Positions 43,052-51,859 of a DNA stretch of 64,000 nt are shown one piece after another. The notes under the pieces were generated by a model, which saw only the letters and a list, made by a program, of their open reading frames with translations, made no database searches and was not told where the DNA came from. The position numbers and the translations under genes were made by a program. The first letter of the stretch is position 1, and every line of letters begins with the position of its first letter. Source of the stretch: Pyrobaculum sp. 3827-6 (GTDB taxonomy: Archaea > Thermoproteota > Thermoprotei > Thermoproteales > Thermoproteaceae); assembly GCF_025641885.1 (NCBI RefSeq), contig NZ_JAOTQN010000001.1, positions 62,001 to 126,000 of the forward strand. Reading direction: 5' to 3'.

Positions 43052-43684
43052 TTATAAAAGAATCTCTACTTCCACAACATCGCCGTCTTTGATATTCAGC
43101 ACGTCGCGGAGCCTCACGGGGGCGATGACTTCGATGACGTCTGTTGAGTGGTGGGTCCGCTCCGGCATAACGACTGCGCCCTCGACGCCGTTGATCCTCG
43201 CTCTAAACGCCTTGACGCTTCCATAAGTCCGCAGGCCGTTTGAGAACCCAGGTATTACGACGCCAGGCAACCCGTCTAGATACCTCCGGTGTGGGAGGTA
43301 CTGGGGGTCCAGCTTTACGTTAAGCGTACCCGGGTAGGGCGCAAAGCCAAGCTTGTCCTCTATAGCCCTTTTGTAGCCTTCTAGCGATATGTAGAAGGCG
43401 CCCTCGCCGAGGCCGCTTACGACGCGCCCCACCAGCCTAATAGAGGCTATGTTGAAGTAGCGTAGGAGATCTCTAAGGACAGAACTCAAGAGGTCCCTCC
43501 CCTTTGGGGAAAGCTTGACCACCGGACCCTCTGCCACGTAGCCCTCTTCCCTCAGCTGTTTTAGCAACTTGTATAAGCCCTGGCGCGTGACGCAGAGCCT
43601 CCTAGCCGCCTCGGCTACGGGCAACCCCTCCACCGAGGCGAGCGCTATCAGATCCCCCACTAGTCGCCTCTCTTGGCACTCCAT
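43052..43684 (-). CDS. ribK: CTP-dependent riboflavin kinase with N-terminal HTH
   Basis: From ATG 43684 the product has 210 residues. Residues 1-80 are a winged helix (VAEAARRLCVTRQGLYKLLK). The rest is the archaeal RibK domain: LVGRVVSGLGEGAFYIS, GFAPYPGTLNVKLDP and the Asn/Glu-containing end. It phosphorylates riboflavin to FMN with CTP. The HTH fusion is known in archaeal RibK and may repress riboflavin genes. The start lies inside the 3' end of the aldolase gene. Confidence 0.92.
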   Translation of the reverse strand: MECQERRLVGDLIALASVEGLPVAEAARRLCVTRQGLYKLLKQLREEGYVAEGPVVKLSPKGRDLLSSVLRDLLRYFNIASIRLVGRVVSGLGEGAFYISLEGYKRAIEDKLGFAPYPGTLNVKLDPQYLPHRRYLDGLPGVVIPGFSNGLRTYGSVKAFRARINGVEGAVVMPERTHHSTDVIEVIAPVRLRDVLNIKDGDVVEVEILL

Positions 43685-44259
43685 AACTCCAACACCCACT
43701 TGTAGAACGTGGCCTTCGCCAAATCGGCCACGACCTCTACCCTGTTCACAGCCTCGGCTAGGTCTCTGCCCACGGCCACCACACCGTGTCGCTTCAAGAT
43801 AGCCACGTTGCTCTTCTCAAGCGCCGCGGCAACGGCCTCGGCGAGCTCGGCAGTCCCCGGCTGGATGTAGGGCACCACGGCTATCCCCGACCCCAGATAG
43901 GCCTCGGCCTCTGAGAGGAGACCCGCCTCTATCCTCTCTGCGAGTAGCGTAGGCAATACGTCGTGGGTATGGACGACGGCGCCGACATCCCTCCTCCTTC
44001 TATAAATTGCGACGTGCATACGCCACTCGCTGGTGGGCCTGAGCCTCCCCTTGACCACCTCCCCCTCGCCGTTGATCCACACCAAGTCCCTCGCCTCGAG
44101 AAACGGCTTCGGATACGAGGTCGGCGTGACGACAAACAGCCCATCCACGGAAACAGAAACATTACCAGAGAGCAGAGTCAAATGTCCCCTCTCATAAAGC
44201 AGACGGGCGTACCTAACTAACTCATCTACCACAGACACGCGCAGAGAAGGTATAGACAT
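43660..44259 (-). CDS. Class II aldolase (fuculose-phosphate aldolase-like)
   Basis: The 199-residue enzyme has LTLLSGNVSVS, TSEWRMHVAIYRRRRDVGAVVHTHD with the catalytic Glu and two zinc His, and ILKRHGVVAVGRDL with the third. Archaeal homologues include L-fuculose-1-phosphate aldolase and enzymes of methylthioribulose or aromatic precursor pathways. It is the first gene of a transcript with ribK. Confidence 0.88.
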   Translation of the reverse strand: MSIPSLRVSVVDELVRYARLLYERGHLTLLSGNVSVSVDGLFVVTPTSYPKPFLEARDLVWINGEGEVVKGRLRPTSEWRMHVAIYRRRRDVGAVVHTHDVLPTLLAERIEAGLLSEAEAYLGSGIAVVPYIQPGTAELAEAVAAALEKSNVAILKRHGVVAVGRDLAEAVNRVEVVADLAKATFYKWVLELWSAKRGD

Positions 44260-44307
44260 ATTTGTGCTTTATGCCCTCTTACACTAGCCGGCGACGCCGA
44301 ACTCTCG

Positions 44308-44397
44308 ATGGAGGCGGATCCTACACTGGGCAAAATTCTGGCCTTTAAGTTGCCCATGTCGAGGGAAGCCCTCGGCTTCTATGAACCGCGGCTTTAG
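44308..44397 (+). other. Intergenic stretch with a 29-codon frame, possible gene fragment
   Basis: The 44260-44405 gap holds a short frame (MEADPTLGKILAFK, then LPMSREALGFYEPRL) that reads as coding-like and is open further upstream without a start. No promoter is seen. It also contains a 6-bp hairpin CGAGGG/CCCTCG. It may be the tail of a lost gene. Confidence 0.2.
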
Positions 44398-44405
44398 CTG
44401 TTGAC

Positions 44406-44951
44406 TTATTTTCCATGCCTCTTCATATACCGTTCTATGTAGTAGAACGCAAATCTAAGTAGAATGACGTCGTGGATATAGCGAATCCAGCTCAGCCTAG
44501 CGTATTCAGGCGGAATTCCTAGATGAGCCAGAAAATTAGGCGACACTACGAGGCCGGCGGTGTAGGGAATTGCGGAGAGAGGCGTAATCAATATCATTGA
44601 AATGAAGAAAGGCTTGTAGAAGAGCCGCCGGGGTCTTATTCTGAAGGCGGGTAGTATAAGCAGGTAAGCGACGAGATAGATCAGCCAGAATAGTAAGAAG
44701 TACCAACCCTCAATTCCGATGAATATAGATAGGTAAGGCACGAGCAGATGGACTAGAGAAAGCCAGCGTGGAGATCCAATAATCGGGCTGGCGATCAAGG
44801 CAACTGCAAAGCCGTATGCGGAGAGGGGCGCCGCGGCGAGGAGAGTCGGTGCGTATGGGAAGAACCTAGCTGAGAAGAGGGAGAAGGTCCCAAAAAATGT
44901 CGTGAGTTCAGTTATAAGCCAGCGGGATAATGACGCCGCCCGTGGAGCCAT
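44406..44951 (-). CDS. Multi-pass membrane protein, partner of the large exported protein
   Basis: The 181-residue protein has about five hydrophobic segments, a basic loop IRPRRLFYKPFF in the middle, and a conserved-looking end GIPPEYARLSWIRYIHDVIL. It overlaps the large exported protein gene by 44 bases and must be co-translated with it. A decayed copy of its second half lies at 47433. No family recognised. The pair always seems to travel together (intact here, decayed upstream), so the membrane protein may anchor or export the large one. Confidence 0.72.
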   Translation of the reverse strand: MAPRAASLSRWLITELTTFFGTFSLFSARFFPYAPTLLAAAPLSAYGFAVALIASPIIGSPRWLSLVHLLVPYLSIFIGIEGWYFLLFWLIYLVAYLLILPAFRIRPRRLFYKPFFISMILITPLSAIPYTAGLVVSPNFLAHLGIPPEYARLSWIRYIHDVILLRFAFYYIERYMKRHGK

Positions 44952-47178
44952 ATGCGTAGAACTCGCGGGCCTCGTTAAATAAGTTCTGGTAGTCGTAAGG
45001 CGAGGCCACGGGCGCCTTGAAGGTTGTGCCTATTACATAATTTGAATCGTCGTTATTGTTGCGGTAGTAGTAAACCCTTATGTAGTACGTAACCGTAGTG
45101 GATCTGATGCCACCTAACGAGCCAGGCACAGACTGTGCCAAGAACATGCTTCTCACAGCTCCATTTGTATCAACTCCGGCCGAATATCCCGGCCCGCTGT
45201 ATGCGACTCCGTTTACCGTCACGGAGCAACTGCTGTAAGCCGGCCCTTGCACGCCGGAAAGTATTATGGAGAGTGCAGTTAGGCCTAGTCCCACCAGCGG
45301 GTTTGTGTAAAGTGTAGTCCACCCTAACAATGCGGCTAGCTCGTTATACGCCTGTATACCTGTGATAAATAGTTGGGTTGCAGAAGTTAAGAAGTTTACA
45401 GGCGTCCAATAATCCGTAGCGCCGGCAGTATTTACATATAGTTGCTTAGGAGCATTTGACGGCGATGACCAACACACACTCATTAGATAGGTCTTGCCTG
45501 GCAGGTCGTAAGTCGTGTGGGTATACGACACCCTGAATATCCATTCTACAGATGAAACTGGTATACCATGAAGAATTTGCGAAGCTAGCTCGGCTTTCGC
45601 CATTATGTGCGGATTTGTTTCATTGCGGTTTTGCGTGGGATTGGTGGTAGATGTGAAGGCGCTGTTTCTCCAGATATTTACGAGTCTCTCGTCTCCCGTG
45701 ATGTTAAACAGAAGGAAGCCGCGTCTAAACATGTATTTGCCGTATACCCACGTGGATGAGTTGTGTAGCCATATCTCGGCCCATTTATAGCCACTTAGCT
45801 TCAAGGTGCCCATCTTAATGTAGGGGTAGTAGGAACTCCCGCTGAGGGGTGTCAACGGCGGATCGAATTCCAACACTATGGGGACCAAACTCGAGTTAAA
45901 CTTAAACAGCGCAAATCCACCTTGCGCTGAGAAAGTGGTAGCTGAAGATTTAAATGTCTGACAAAGACCGGAGTTGCTCGTCAGAGTCATGTATAGTGTT
46001 CCAGCAAGATACCCACCAATATATATCCTTACCGTTTGACTCGTCCTTCCCGCACAGTTATATAATTCCAAATCTCCAATGTATAATGATGTAAAATCTA
46101 CTGAAGCTCCTTGAGGAATTTTTCCGATGAAGAGAATACGCCTTGTCTGGTAGAGATATGTTGAGTAGAAGTTATCCTCCACTAAAGCGCTGACGTAGTC
46201 AAACACCGTATTGCCCCACGTGGGGTCAAAGGGGCTGGGGCGTTCGTACTCCACAGTTACTGTAGGCTCAAAGAGTATCGTCACATCCCACGGACCTGTG
46301 AACACATCTACACTGATGAATAGATATTTAGAACGCAACTGTGCAGGTATCTGGAATGTGTAGATGTAGCCAAAGTTCGTGGCGGCGTAGGACGTCGCCG
46401 TCATGACGTATGTCTGGCTGGGGAGTGTCTGGGTGGGAAAGTCGCTGTAGTACAACGTTAGACGCACTGAGGAGGCAGGCGCGCCGCGTACGGCCACGTT
46501 AATGGCAGTAACGCCACGGCCGACATAAGCGTATGTCTGTGTGGTGTAGCTGTATGTTTTTGCGGCTGTGTTGAAATCCGTGGCGTATGTGAATCTCACC
46601 GAGAAACTGCCCCTAGTGGATACTGGCGGTGAATGAATTCTGAATATATATCTTGAATACGAAGACGCCGTAGCGGCTACCGAGACTTCGGGAGGGGACT
46701 GCCACCTCCCCCTTAAAACCCTAATGACGGTCTTGTTAACCTCATAGACGTCAGGAGAAATTTCGCGGCCACTCAGAATAATTGTAGCTGATGCAGATGG
46801 TAAGCCGTCTTTCTCGGGATTATCGCTGTACAAAATCTCAATCTTTCTATCACCCACCACTAACACTGCCTTTTTACCCTTGTTTATGTGTACTCTTTCT
46901 GCCTTTTTAGGAATTGCCAGGAAAGGGCCTGAGAGCACGGGCACGGTGAGATTCACGGGCCTCCGTGGATCAAAACTACCCTCAGCCCATACGGCGTCTT
47001 TAAACTCAAGTATATGCACCTTGATGAGGGGAACCGGCGTGCCGTTTATTACAACATATATATGTTCCGGTATTCTATCCACAGCAACGAGAACTACGTC
47101 ATCAAACGAATTTGATATCGCCATGGCCATGGCGGACACCGCCAACACAACTATTGTCGTCACTTCTGCCCACCTCAT
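44908..47178 (-). CDS. Large membrane-anchored exported protein, unknown
   Basis: From ATG 47178 the protein has 756 residues. It begins MRWAEVTTIVVLAVSAMAMA, a signal peptide or anchor, and the rest is beta-rich with very many Tyr, Thr and Ser and several N-x-S/T sequons, as in archaeal surface proteins. A hydrophobic segment (GLGLTALSIIL, about residue 640) could be a second membrane contact. No known domain is seen. The TATA box (GATATATATATAC on the reverse strand, about 47197-47210) fixes the start. A fragment homologous to about residues 305-340 is present at 47700-47805. Confidence 0.78.
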   Translation of the reverse strand: MRWAEVTTIVVLAVSAMAMAISNSFDDVVLVAVDRIPEHIYVVINGTPVPLIKVHILEFKDAVWAEGSFDPRRPVNLTVPVLSGPFLAIPKKAERVHINKGKKAVLVVGDRKIEILYSDNPEKDGLPSASATIILSGREISPDVYEVNKTVIRVLRGRWQSPPEVSVAATASSYSRYIFRIHSPPVSTRGSFSVRFTYATDFNTAAKTYSYTTQTYAYVGRGVTAINVAVRGAPASSVRLTLYYSDFPTQTLPSQTYVMTATSYAATNFGYIYTFQIPAQLRSKYLFISVDVFTGPWDVTILFEPTVTVEYERPSPFDPTWGNTVFDYVSALVEDNFYSTYLYQTRRILFIGKIPQGASVDFTSLYIGDLELYNCAGRTSQTVRIYIGGYLAGTLYMTLTSNSGLCQTFKSSATTFSAQGGFALFKFNSSLVPIVLEFDPPLTPLSGSSYYPYIKMGTLKLSGYKWAEIWLHNSSTWVYGKYMFRRGFLLFNITGDERLVNIWRNSAFTSTTNPTQNRNETNPHIMAKAELASQILHGIPVSSVEWIFRVSYTHTTYDLPGKTYLMSVCWSSPSNAPKQLYVNTAGATDYWTPVNFLTSATQLFITGIQAYNELAALLGWTTLYTNPLVGLGLTALSIILSGVQGPAYSSCSVTVNGVAYSGPGYSAGVDTNGAVRSMFLAQSVPGSLGGIRSTTVTYYIRVYYYRNNNDDSNYVIGTTFKAPVASPYDYQNLFNEAREFYAYGSTGGVIIPLAYN

Positions 47179-47196
47179 ATCATGCCAGGCGAATTT

Positions 47197-47210
47197 GTAT
47201 ATATATATCG
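47197..47210 (-). promoter_or_regulatory. TATA box of the large exported protein gene
   Basis: Alternating TA run centred about 25 nt before ATG 47178 on the reverse strand. Confidence 0.55.
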
Positions 47211-47262
47211 CTGGACAATAACCGATAAGTTTATTTGTCAAATCATGAAAACTATATAGTTG

Positions 47263-47362
47263 GTTGAGGCCCTAGCCCTATCTTCTCTCTATACTCGTCC
47301 TAGCGCTTGACCACCTCGGCGTGCCACCTCTCCGAATCAGACCCCTCTTGGGGATATACGAG
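47263..47362 (-). pseudogene. Remnant of geranylgeranyl reductase C-terminus
   Basis: The reverse strand reads YPQEGSDSERWHAEVVKR, a stop (TAG), then DEYREKIGLGPQ. The intact reductase at 47814 ends with YPESQSSLDKWYAEVVKK and NEFREKIGLGP. This is the last 32 codons of a second copy with a nonsense mutation; nothing more of it is visible. Confidence 0.8.
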
Positions 47363-47432
47363 AGATTAATTTCTCTATATGCATAAAAGAACATCTTTAA
47401 GACGCAGAGACTTAATTTTACACATTTATGCC

Positions 47433-47705
47433 TTACTCTTCGGCACCGTGATTTCTCACGTAACGTCCCACGTAGTAGTACACAGCCCTGAGCAGAGCTA
47501 CGTCGTTAATGTAGCGTACATAACTCAGCCGGGCGTACTCCGGCGGCACACCTATATGCCAGAGGAAGGACGGCGGCACTAACAACCCCGCTGTGTATGG
47601 AAACGCCGCCAATGGCGTTACGAGAATTAGAGCAGTTAGGAAAGGCTTGTAAAACACCCTGGCTGGCTTGATTACAAATAGCGGCAGAAGAAAGATTGTA
47701 TCGGT
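47433..47705 (-). pseudogene. Second-half remnant of the 181-residue membrane protein
   Basis: The frame encodes VIKPARVFYKPFLTALILVT, then GVPPEYARLSYVRYINDVAL and ends NHGAEE. It aligns throughout with the C-terminal half of the intact protein at 44406 (LFYKPFF, GIPPEYARLSWIRYIHDV). The N-terminal half is gone, replaced by the large-protein fragment. Confidence 0.8.
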
Positions 47706-47805
47706 ACTTTGAGTAGAAGCTGTCTTCGACTAGGGCGCTTATAAAGCTATAAACCATGCGGCTCCATGTGGGATCTGAGGGACTAGGCCTCTCGTACTCC
47801 ACTGT
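47700..47805 (-). pseudogene. Internal fragment of the large exported protein
   Basis: VEYERPSPSDPTWSRMVYSF then ISALVEDSFYSKYRY matches VEYERPSPFDPTWGNTVFDY and VSALVEDNFYSTYLY of the 756-residue protein. The fragment is out of frame with the membrane protein remnant that follows directly, so a deletion joined the two. Confidence 0.8.
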
Positions 47806-47813
47806 ATGATTAA

Positions 47814-49175
47814 TTACGCTAGTGGCAACGGGCCGAGGCCTATTTTTTCGCGGAATTCGTTATACTTCTTGACTACCTCGGCGTACCACTTGTCGAGGCT
47901 GGATTGGCTCTCCGGATATGCCAGGTAGAGGTCGCCGATTTCCTTGGCGTATTGTATCGATGTGCTGAGCTTCCTCAGCAGGTTGGGTCTACCTAAGAAC
48001 TGCATCATTACTCTAAACTTGTCCAGGAGAGATAGATTGGTGCCCTTGGCCGCTAGGTGGTATATCTCGTCTTCGTTTAGAATCTTGCGGGAGAGGCCGA
48101 AGTTGAGGTCGTCGTTGTCGAGGGTTTGTAGCATAAGCCTAAGCACGTCGAGCTGCGCCTGTCTGTAGCCCCACTCCCTCATGTAGAGCACGTTGTACTC
48201 CCACAGCGTCTTCTCGGAGAAGTCGCCTTTTTCAAAGGCCTTTGCTATAACTCTGGAGGACAGCTCGGCGGTTAGCAACGCCTGCCCGATGCCGCCGCCG
48301 TGGATGGGGTTTACGGCGGCCGCGGCGTCGCCCAGAGCCGCGATGCCGTTGCCCACTAGCGACTTCAACGGCCTCCTAGTGGGTATAAAGCCCCCTCCTA
48401 TGTGGTACTTCTTGCTGACTCTGAAGCGTGGGAGTATGTACTTCTCGTAGTAGTTCCTGGGGTTCTGCTTCAAGATGCCCCATATGCCGAGGCCTATGTT
48501 GAGCATAGTGGCGCTACGCGGAAATATCCACCAGTAGCCGCCCGGCGCCACCGTCATGTCGAGATATATCTTGATGTACTGGGGGCTCTCAAGGGCCTCC
48601 TCTACGTACACAATCTCCCTATATGCGTGGGACACGTCTTCGGGGTGTAGCGGCTCGGATATGAGCCAGCCCGCCAGCTTGCTACGGAGGACCGCGGCTG
48701 AGCCCGTGGCGTCCACCACAATTCTCGACCTAAACTCCTTAGCCACGCCGCTTCTCCTCTCCACAGCCTTCACGCCGACAACCGCGCCGTTTTCTACAAT
48801 AGGCTCCGTAGCCGTGTGTCCCTCAAACAACGCGGCGCCCGCCCTCACCGCCTCCTCGACAAGCCACTTACCCCACGCAAATCGATCCAGCACATAGCCC
48901 TCGCCTTTGATTATCAACCTCGTCTTTTCATCTGGACTTATCAGCTCCACCCCCTCTATCTTGTTCTGGAACACCCTGGGGTTGGGCGTTATGTACCTCG
49001 CCATCCTCTCCACGTGGTGAAGGCCAAGGCCGTCGCCGCAGGTCTTTACGCCTATCTGATCGCCGCTTTTAGACTCCAGAAGAGCCACCTTGAACCCAGC
49101 CTTGGCGAGGAGGTACGAGGCGTACGCCCCGGCCGTGCCGCCGCCGGCCACGACGACGTCAAATCGCTCAGACAT
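47814..49175 (-). CDS. Geranylgeranyl reductase family FAD protein
   Basis: From ATG 49175 the product has 453 residues. It has the FAD motif VVVAGGGTAGAYASYLLAKAG at the start, RLIIKGEGYVLDR near residue 95, the GxGxxG-linked GDAAAAVNPIHGGGIG (second FAD motif), and YWWIFPRS, features of archaeal digeranylgeranyl-glycerophospholipid reductases that saturate membrane lipid chains. The family also includes other flavin reductases. A TATA box (AATTTAATACC, about 49202-49212, reverse) supports the start. Its C-terminus was copied at 47263. Confidence 0.88.
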   Translation of the reverse strand: MSERFDVVVAGGGTAGAYASYLLAKAGFKVALLESKSGDQIGVKTCGDGLGLHHVERMARYITPNPRVFQNKIEGVELISPDEKTRLIIKGEGYVLDRFAWGKWLVEEAVRAGAALFEGHTATEPIVENGAVVGVKAVERRSGVAKEFRSRIVVDATGSAAVLRSKLAGWLISEPLHPEDVSHAYREIVYVEEALESPQYIKIYLDMTVAPGGYWWIFPRSATMLNIGLGIWGILKQNPRNYYEKYILPRFRVSKKYHIGGGFIPTRRPLKSLVGNGIAALGDAAAAVNPIHGGGIGQALLTAELSSRVIAKAFEKGDFSEKTLWEYNVLYMREWGYRQAQLDVLRLMLQTLDNDDLNFGLSRKILNEDEIYHLAAKGTNLSLLDKFRVMMQFLGRPNLLRKLSTSIQYAKEIGDLYLAYPESQSSLDKWYAEVVKKYNEFREKIGLGPLPLA

Positions 49176-49203
49176 GGAAACCACAGCGATTTGTGGTATT
49201 AAA

Positions 49204-49881
49204 TTATATTTTCAAAACGTCGCCTGGCTTCATTACGAAAACCTTCGCCCTAGACACAGCCTCCACACGCGTCTTGAAGTCCTCGGGGTCTTGTTTAATC
49301 AGCGGGAAGGTGTTGTAGTGCATCGGCACAACCCTCCTAGGCCTCAGTAGTTGCGTAGCTATCGCAGCCTCCCGGGGTCCCATGGTGAAGACGCTGCCAA
49401 TCGGCAACAGGGCCACGTCTATGTCGTACAGCTCCCCTATCAGCTCCATGTCTCTAAACAGCGCGGTATCCCCGGCGTGGTACACCGTACCCTCAGGCGT
49501 GGCTATTACGAAGCCGGAGGGGGCGCCTCTATTCGCCGTGTGGAGGGCGGGCGTCATGTAGACCTCCACCCCGTCCCCCAGCTTAATAGTCCCGCCTATG
49601 TTCATCGGCATCGTCTGCGCCTCCGGTATGCCCTTCTCAGCCACCTCGAGCGTAAGCTCAAACGTCCCAACTATAGGCGCCTTCGCCGCCTTGGCGATGT
49701 CGACGGATTCCCCCAGGTGGTCAAAATGATCGTGTGTTATCAAGACGTGGGTAGGCTTTGTGTTTATGACCTCCTGGGGGGAGGCGGGGGACAGCGGGTT
49801 GGTGATCCACGGATCTATCAACATCCTAAGCCCGCCGGTCTCTATTAGAAACGCGGCGTGTCCAAACCACTTGATCTGCAT
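49204..49881 (-). CDS. UPF0173 metal-dependent hydrolase
   Basis: The 225-residue protein is a compact metallo-beta-lactamase fold: MQIKWFGHAAFLIETGG at the start, ITHDHFDHLG (the HxHxDH metal motif), LHTANRGAPSGFVI, YHAGDTALF and VPMHYNTFPLI supply the remaining ligands. The family is widespread and its substrate unknown. Metal ligands look complete. Confidence 0.9.
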   Translation of the reverse strand: MQIKWFGHAAFLIETGGLRMLIDPWITNPLSPASPQEVINTKPTHVLITHDHFDHLGESVDIAKAAKAPIVGTFELTLEVAEKGIPEAQTMPMNIGGTIKLGDGVEVYMTPALHTANRGAPSGFVIATPEGTVYHAGDTALFRDMELIGELYDIDVALLPIGSVFTMGPREAAIATQLLRPRRVVPMHYNTFPLIKQDPEDFKTRVEAVSRAKVFVMKPGDVLKI

Positions 49882-49910
49882 ATAGCGGAACCTGTGTCTA
49901 GTATTTAACT

Positions 49911-50162
49911 TTAGCTCCTTTTCTTCAAGTCAAGTCTTATAGCGTTTGCATGGGGCGCGTATACCCTCACTGTGTAGCTCCGCTCCAGCTCCTTCACCAC
50001 TTCGCTAAAGAGGCGCCACTCCACGGGACGCAACAGGACTATCTTGACGTGGTGGGTGTCGGTGGCGGGGGAGTAGCTGTATTTCACATACTTCACGGAT
50101 CCGGCGCCCAGCTTCTTCACAAGCTCAACCACCCTTTCAATATCCTTCACGCCGTGCGTCAT
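49911..50162 (-). CDS. Small conserved-looking protein, unknown
   Basis: The 83-residue protein has an alpha-beta pattern (VVELVKKLGAGSVKYVKY, KIVLLRPVEWRLFSEVVKEL, AIRLDLKK). It lies between the hydrolase and hjc with gaps of 10-30 bases. Possibly a small RNA- or DNA-binding fold; I do not recognise the family. Confidence 0.6.
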   Translation of the reverse strand: MTHGVKDIERVVELVKKLGAGSVKYVKYSYSPATDTHHVKIVLLRPVEWRLFSEVVKELERSYTVRVYAPHANAIRLDLKKRS

Positions 50163-50171
50163 GCCACCCTT

Positions 50172-50573
50172 TTAAAAATACTGATCTATTTTCTCAGAGA
50201 ACAACGCCTCGACGAAGGCCCTCAGCTCAACCCCCTTTTCATACTCCTCTCTACCCACCCTCTCCGATACGCCCAGCACCTTCCACGGGCCCCTGCCGAA
50301 CTTGACGAGTAGATACGCCTCGCCGCCAGCCCTCTTGGCAAACACTAGAAGCTTCTCCACCTTCTCAGCCTCTATCTTGACGGGGGCGTACTTAGCCCTG
50401 TACTTAACCTCAAACACGAGGACCCTCCCTCTGCACACCGCCACTATATCGGGCACGTATCTTTTCCTCACACCACCCCCCGACGAACACCCCCTCAAAA
50501 CCGCACACCCACGCTCCCAAAAGTAGTTGGCCAGCTCCCTCTCCTTGGCGGAGCCCTTCCTCTTGACGCTCAT
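50172..50573 (-). CDS. hjc: Holliday junction resolvase Hjc
   Basis: The 133-residue nuclease has KRKGSAKERELANYFWERG (first catalytic Glu), YVPDIVAVCRG (Asp) and LVFEVKYR (E-x-K), the archaeal Hjc active site. It cleaves four-way DNA junctions as a dimer. It is translated just after the 162-residue protein, whose stop overlaps its start, in an operon that begins with the TBP gene. Confidence 0.93.
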   Translation of the reverse strand: MSVKRKGSAKERELANYFWERGCAVLRGCSSGGGVRKRYVPDIVAVCRGRVLVFEVKYRAKYAPVKIEAEKVEKLLVFAKRAGGEAYLLVKFGRGPWKVLGVSERVGREEYEKGVELRAFVEALFSEKIDQYF

Positions 50574-51058
50574 AGCACCTCCACCTCTCTATACGGGTTG
50601 CACAACAACCTCTCGACGAGGCCGCACCTCTCACAGCCGCACGAAACCCTGCCCTTCACAACGAGCTCGGTTAGGTGGGGGTCGAAGTGCCTCGCGTCTA
50701 GCAACAAGCCGGCCACGGGCTTCCCCACCAGCAACCTAAGCTCCTCCCTATTCTTAATGTAGTACACCCCGTAGCCTCTGTATTCCTCGGCCCCACGTAT
50801 GGGGACTGTGTTTCTGCCCCTCACGGCGGCTCCCCAGACGTATATCGTGAGGTCTGGACGCAACTCCCGGGCGAGGCCTACCCACAGCCTCTTGGCAGTC
50901 TTTAAAACAACTCCACGGGTTGCTTTTTTAAGAGCGTTGTGGAGGCAGTGCAGATCTTCGCCTACCAACGGGATTAGCTTGGGGTCGTGAACGTCGCAGA
51001 TAGGCACCACTTGGGGAAGATCAACGTCTAGAAACTTTTCGCTGTATAGCAGAATCAC
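50570..51058 (-). CDS. Unknown protein between TBP and Hjc genes
   Basis: The 162-residue protein has a C-terminal Cys cluster (SCGCERCGL, then LLCNPY) that may bind a metal, and a hydrophobic VAGLLLDARHFDPHLTELV segment. Both ends overlap neighbouring genes by four bases (TBP before, hjc after), so it belongs to the TBP-hjc operon. It may be a DNA repair partner of Hjc, but this is inferred only from position. Confidence 0.6.
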   Translation of the reverse strand: MILLYSEKFLDVDLPQVVPICDVHDPKLIPLVGEDLHCLHNALKKATRGVVLKTAKRLWVGLARELRPDLTIYVWGAAVRGRNTVPIRGAEEYRGYGVYYIKNREELRLLVGKPVAGLLLDARHFDPHLTELVVKGRVSCGCERCGLVERLLCNPYREVEVL

Positions 51059-51663
51059 AACTCTTCTTCAAACTCCTCCTCTTCCACCAGCTCCTCTCCG
51101 CCCTCCTCGACGTACAAGACTCCTAAGTCTTTCAACTGGGCGTAGAGCTTCTGCACCGCCGTGGCCACATCCTTTTCCGACTTGGCCCCGGTGCACACAA
51201 TCTTCCCCGAGCCGAATATGAGGATCACCACCCTGGGGGACGACATCCTGTATATGAGGCCTGGGAACTGCTCCGGCTCATACATGGCGTTTTCCAGCAT
51301 CAACACCGCCTGTTCTAGATCAACCTCGGCGTGGAGATTTCCGCTGGCAACGATGTTTTGGATCTGCACCTCCGGGTCGAAGGGCACATCGGCCCCGTGA
51401 TCTTTAAGCAGTTTTACAAGAGCCCTCACCGCGTTTTTCAAATCCTCTTCGTTTTTAGCCCCCGTGCAGACCATTTTACCTGTTCTGAAAATGAGAGCGG
51501 AGATCCTGGGCTTGGTGAGGCGTAGGATGAGGCCTGGGAACTGGTCCGGGTTGTACTCGGCCATTGTCAACCTCTCTGCCAGCTGCTCAAGGTCAAGCTC
51601 GACGCCTAGGTTCACAGTTGCGACGATATTCTCAATACGGTAAGACGGCCCTGAGTGAGACAT
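51055..51663 (-). CDS. tbp: TATA-binding protein
   Basis: The 202-residue protein has the two direct repeats of TBP: YRIENIVATVNLGVELDLEQ and the second VQIQNIVASGNLHAEVDLEQ, each followed by FPGLI and KMVCTGAK/KIVCTGAK. The acidic C-terminal tail (ELVEEEEFEEEL) is typical of crenarchaeal TBP. It binds the TATA boxes described here. It is the first gene of the TBP - unknown - hjc transcript. Confidence 0.97.
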   Translation of the reverse strand: MSHSGPSYRIENIVATVNLGVELDLEQLAERLTMAEYNPDQFPGLILRLTKPRISALIFRTGKMVCTGAKNEEDLKNAVRALVKLLKDHGADVPFDPEVQIQNIVASGNLHAEVDLEQAVLMLENAMYEPEQFPGLIYRMSSPRVVILIFGSGKIVCTGAKSEKDVATAVQKLYAQLKDLGVLYVEEGGEELVEEEEFEEEL

Positions 51664-51859
51664 ATGAGAATTTATAAACCCATATTTAAATATGCCTGAG
51701 TGGAAATATCACTAATACGGCACACACGCAGGCTAGTGGCCGCCCACCCCCGCACCGGCAGTATACGGCCCGCACTAGACCAGTTAAAAACAACCCCGCG
51801 CCTTGTAGCGTTTACACCCATGGGGATTACACACGGGCTTTATATTTGACGTGGTTTCG

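Noticed and set aside
47506-47802. 98-codon ORF read as a real protein
   Set aside because: Its first third matches the large exported protein and the rest is out of frame with the membrane-protein remnant it runs through, so it is a deletion junction.
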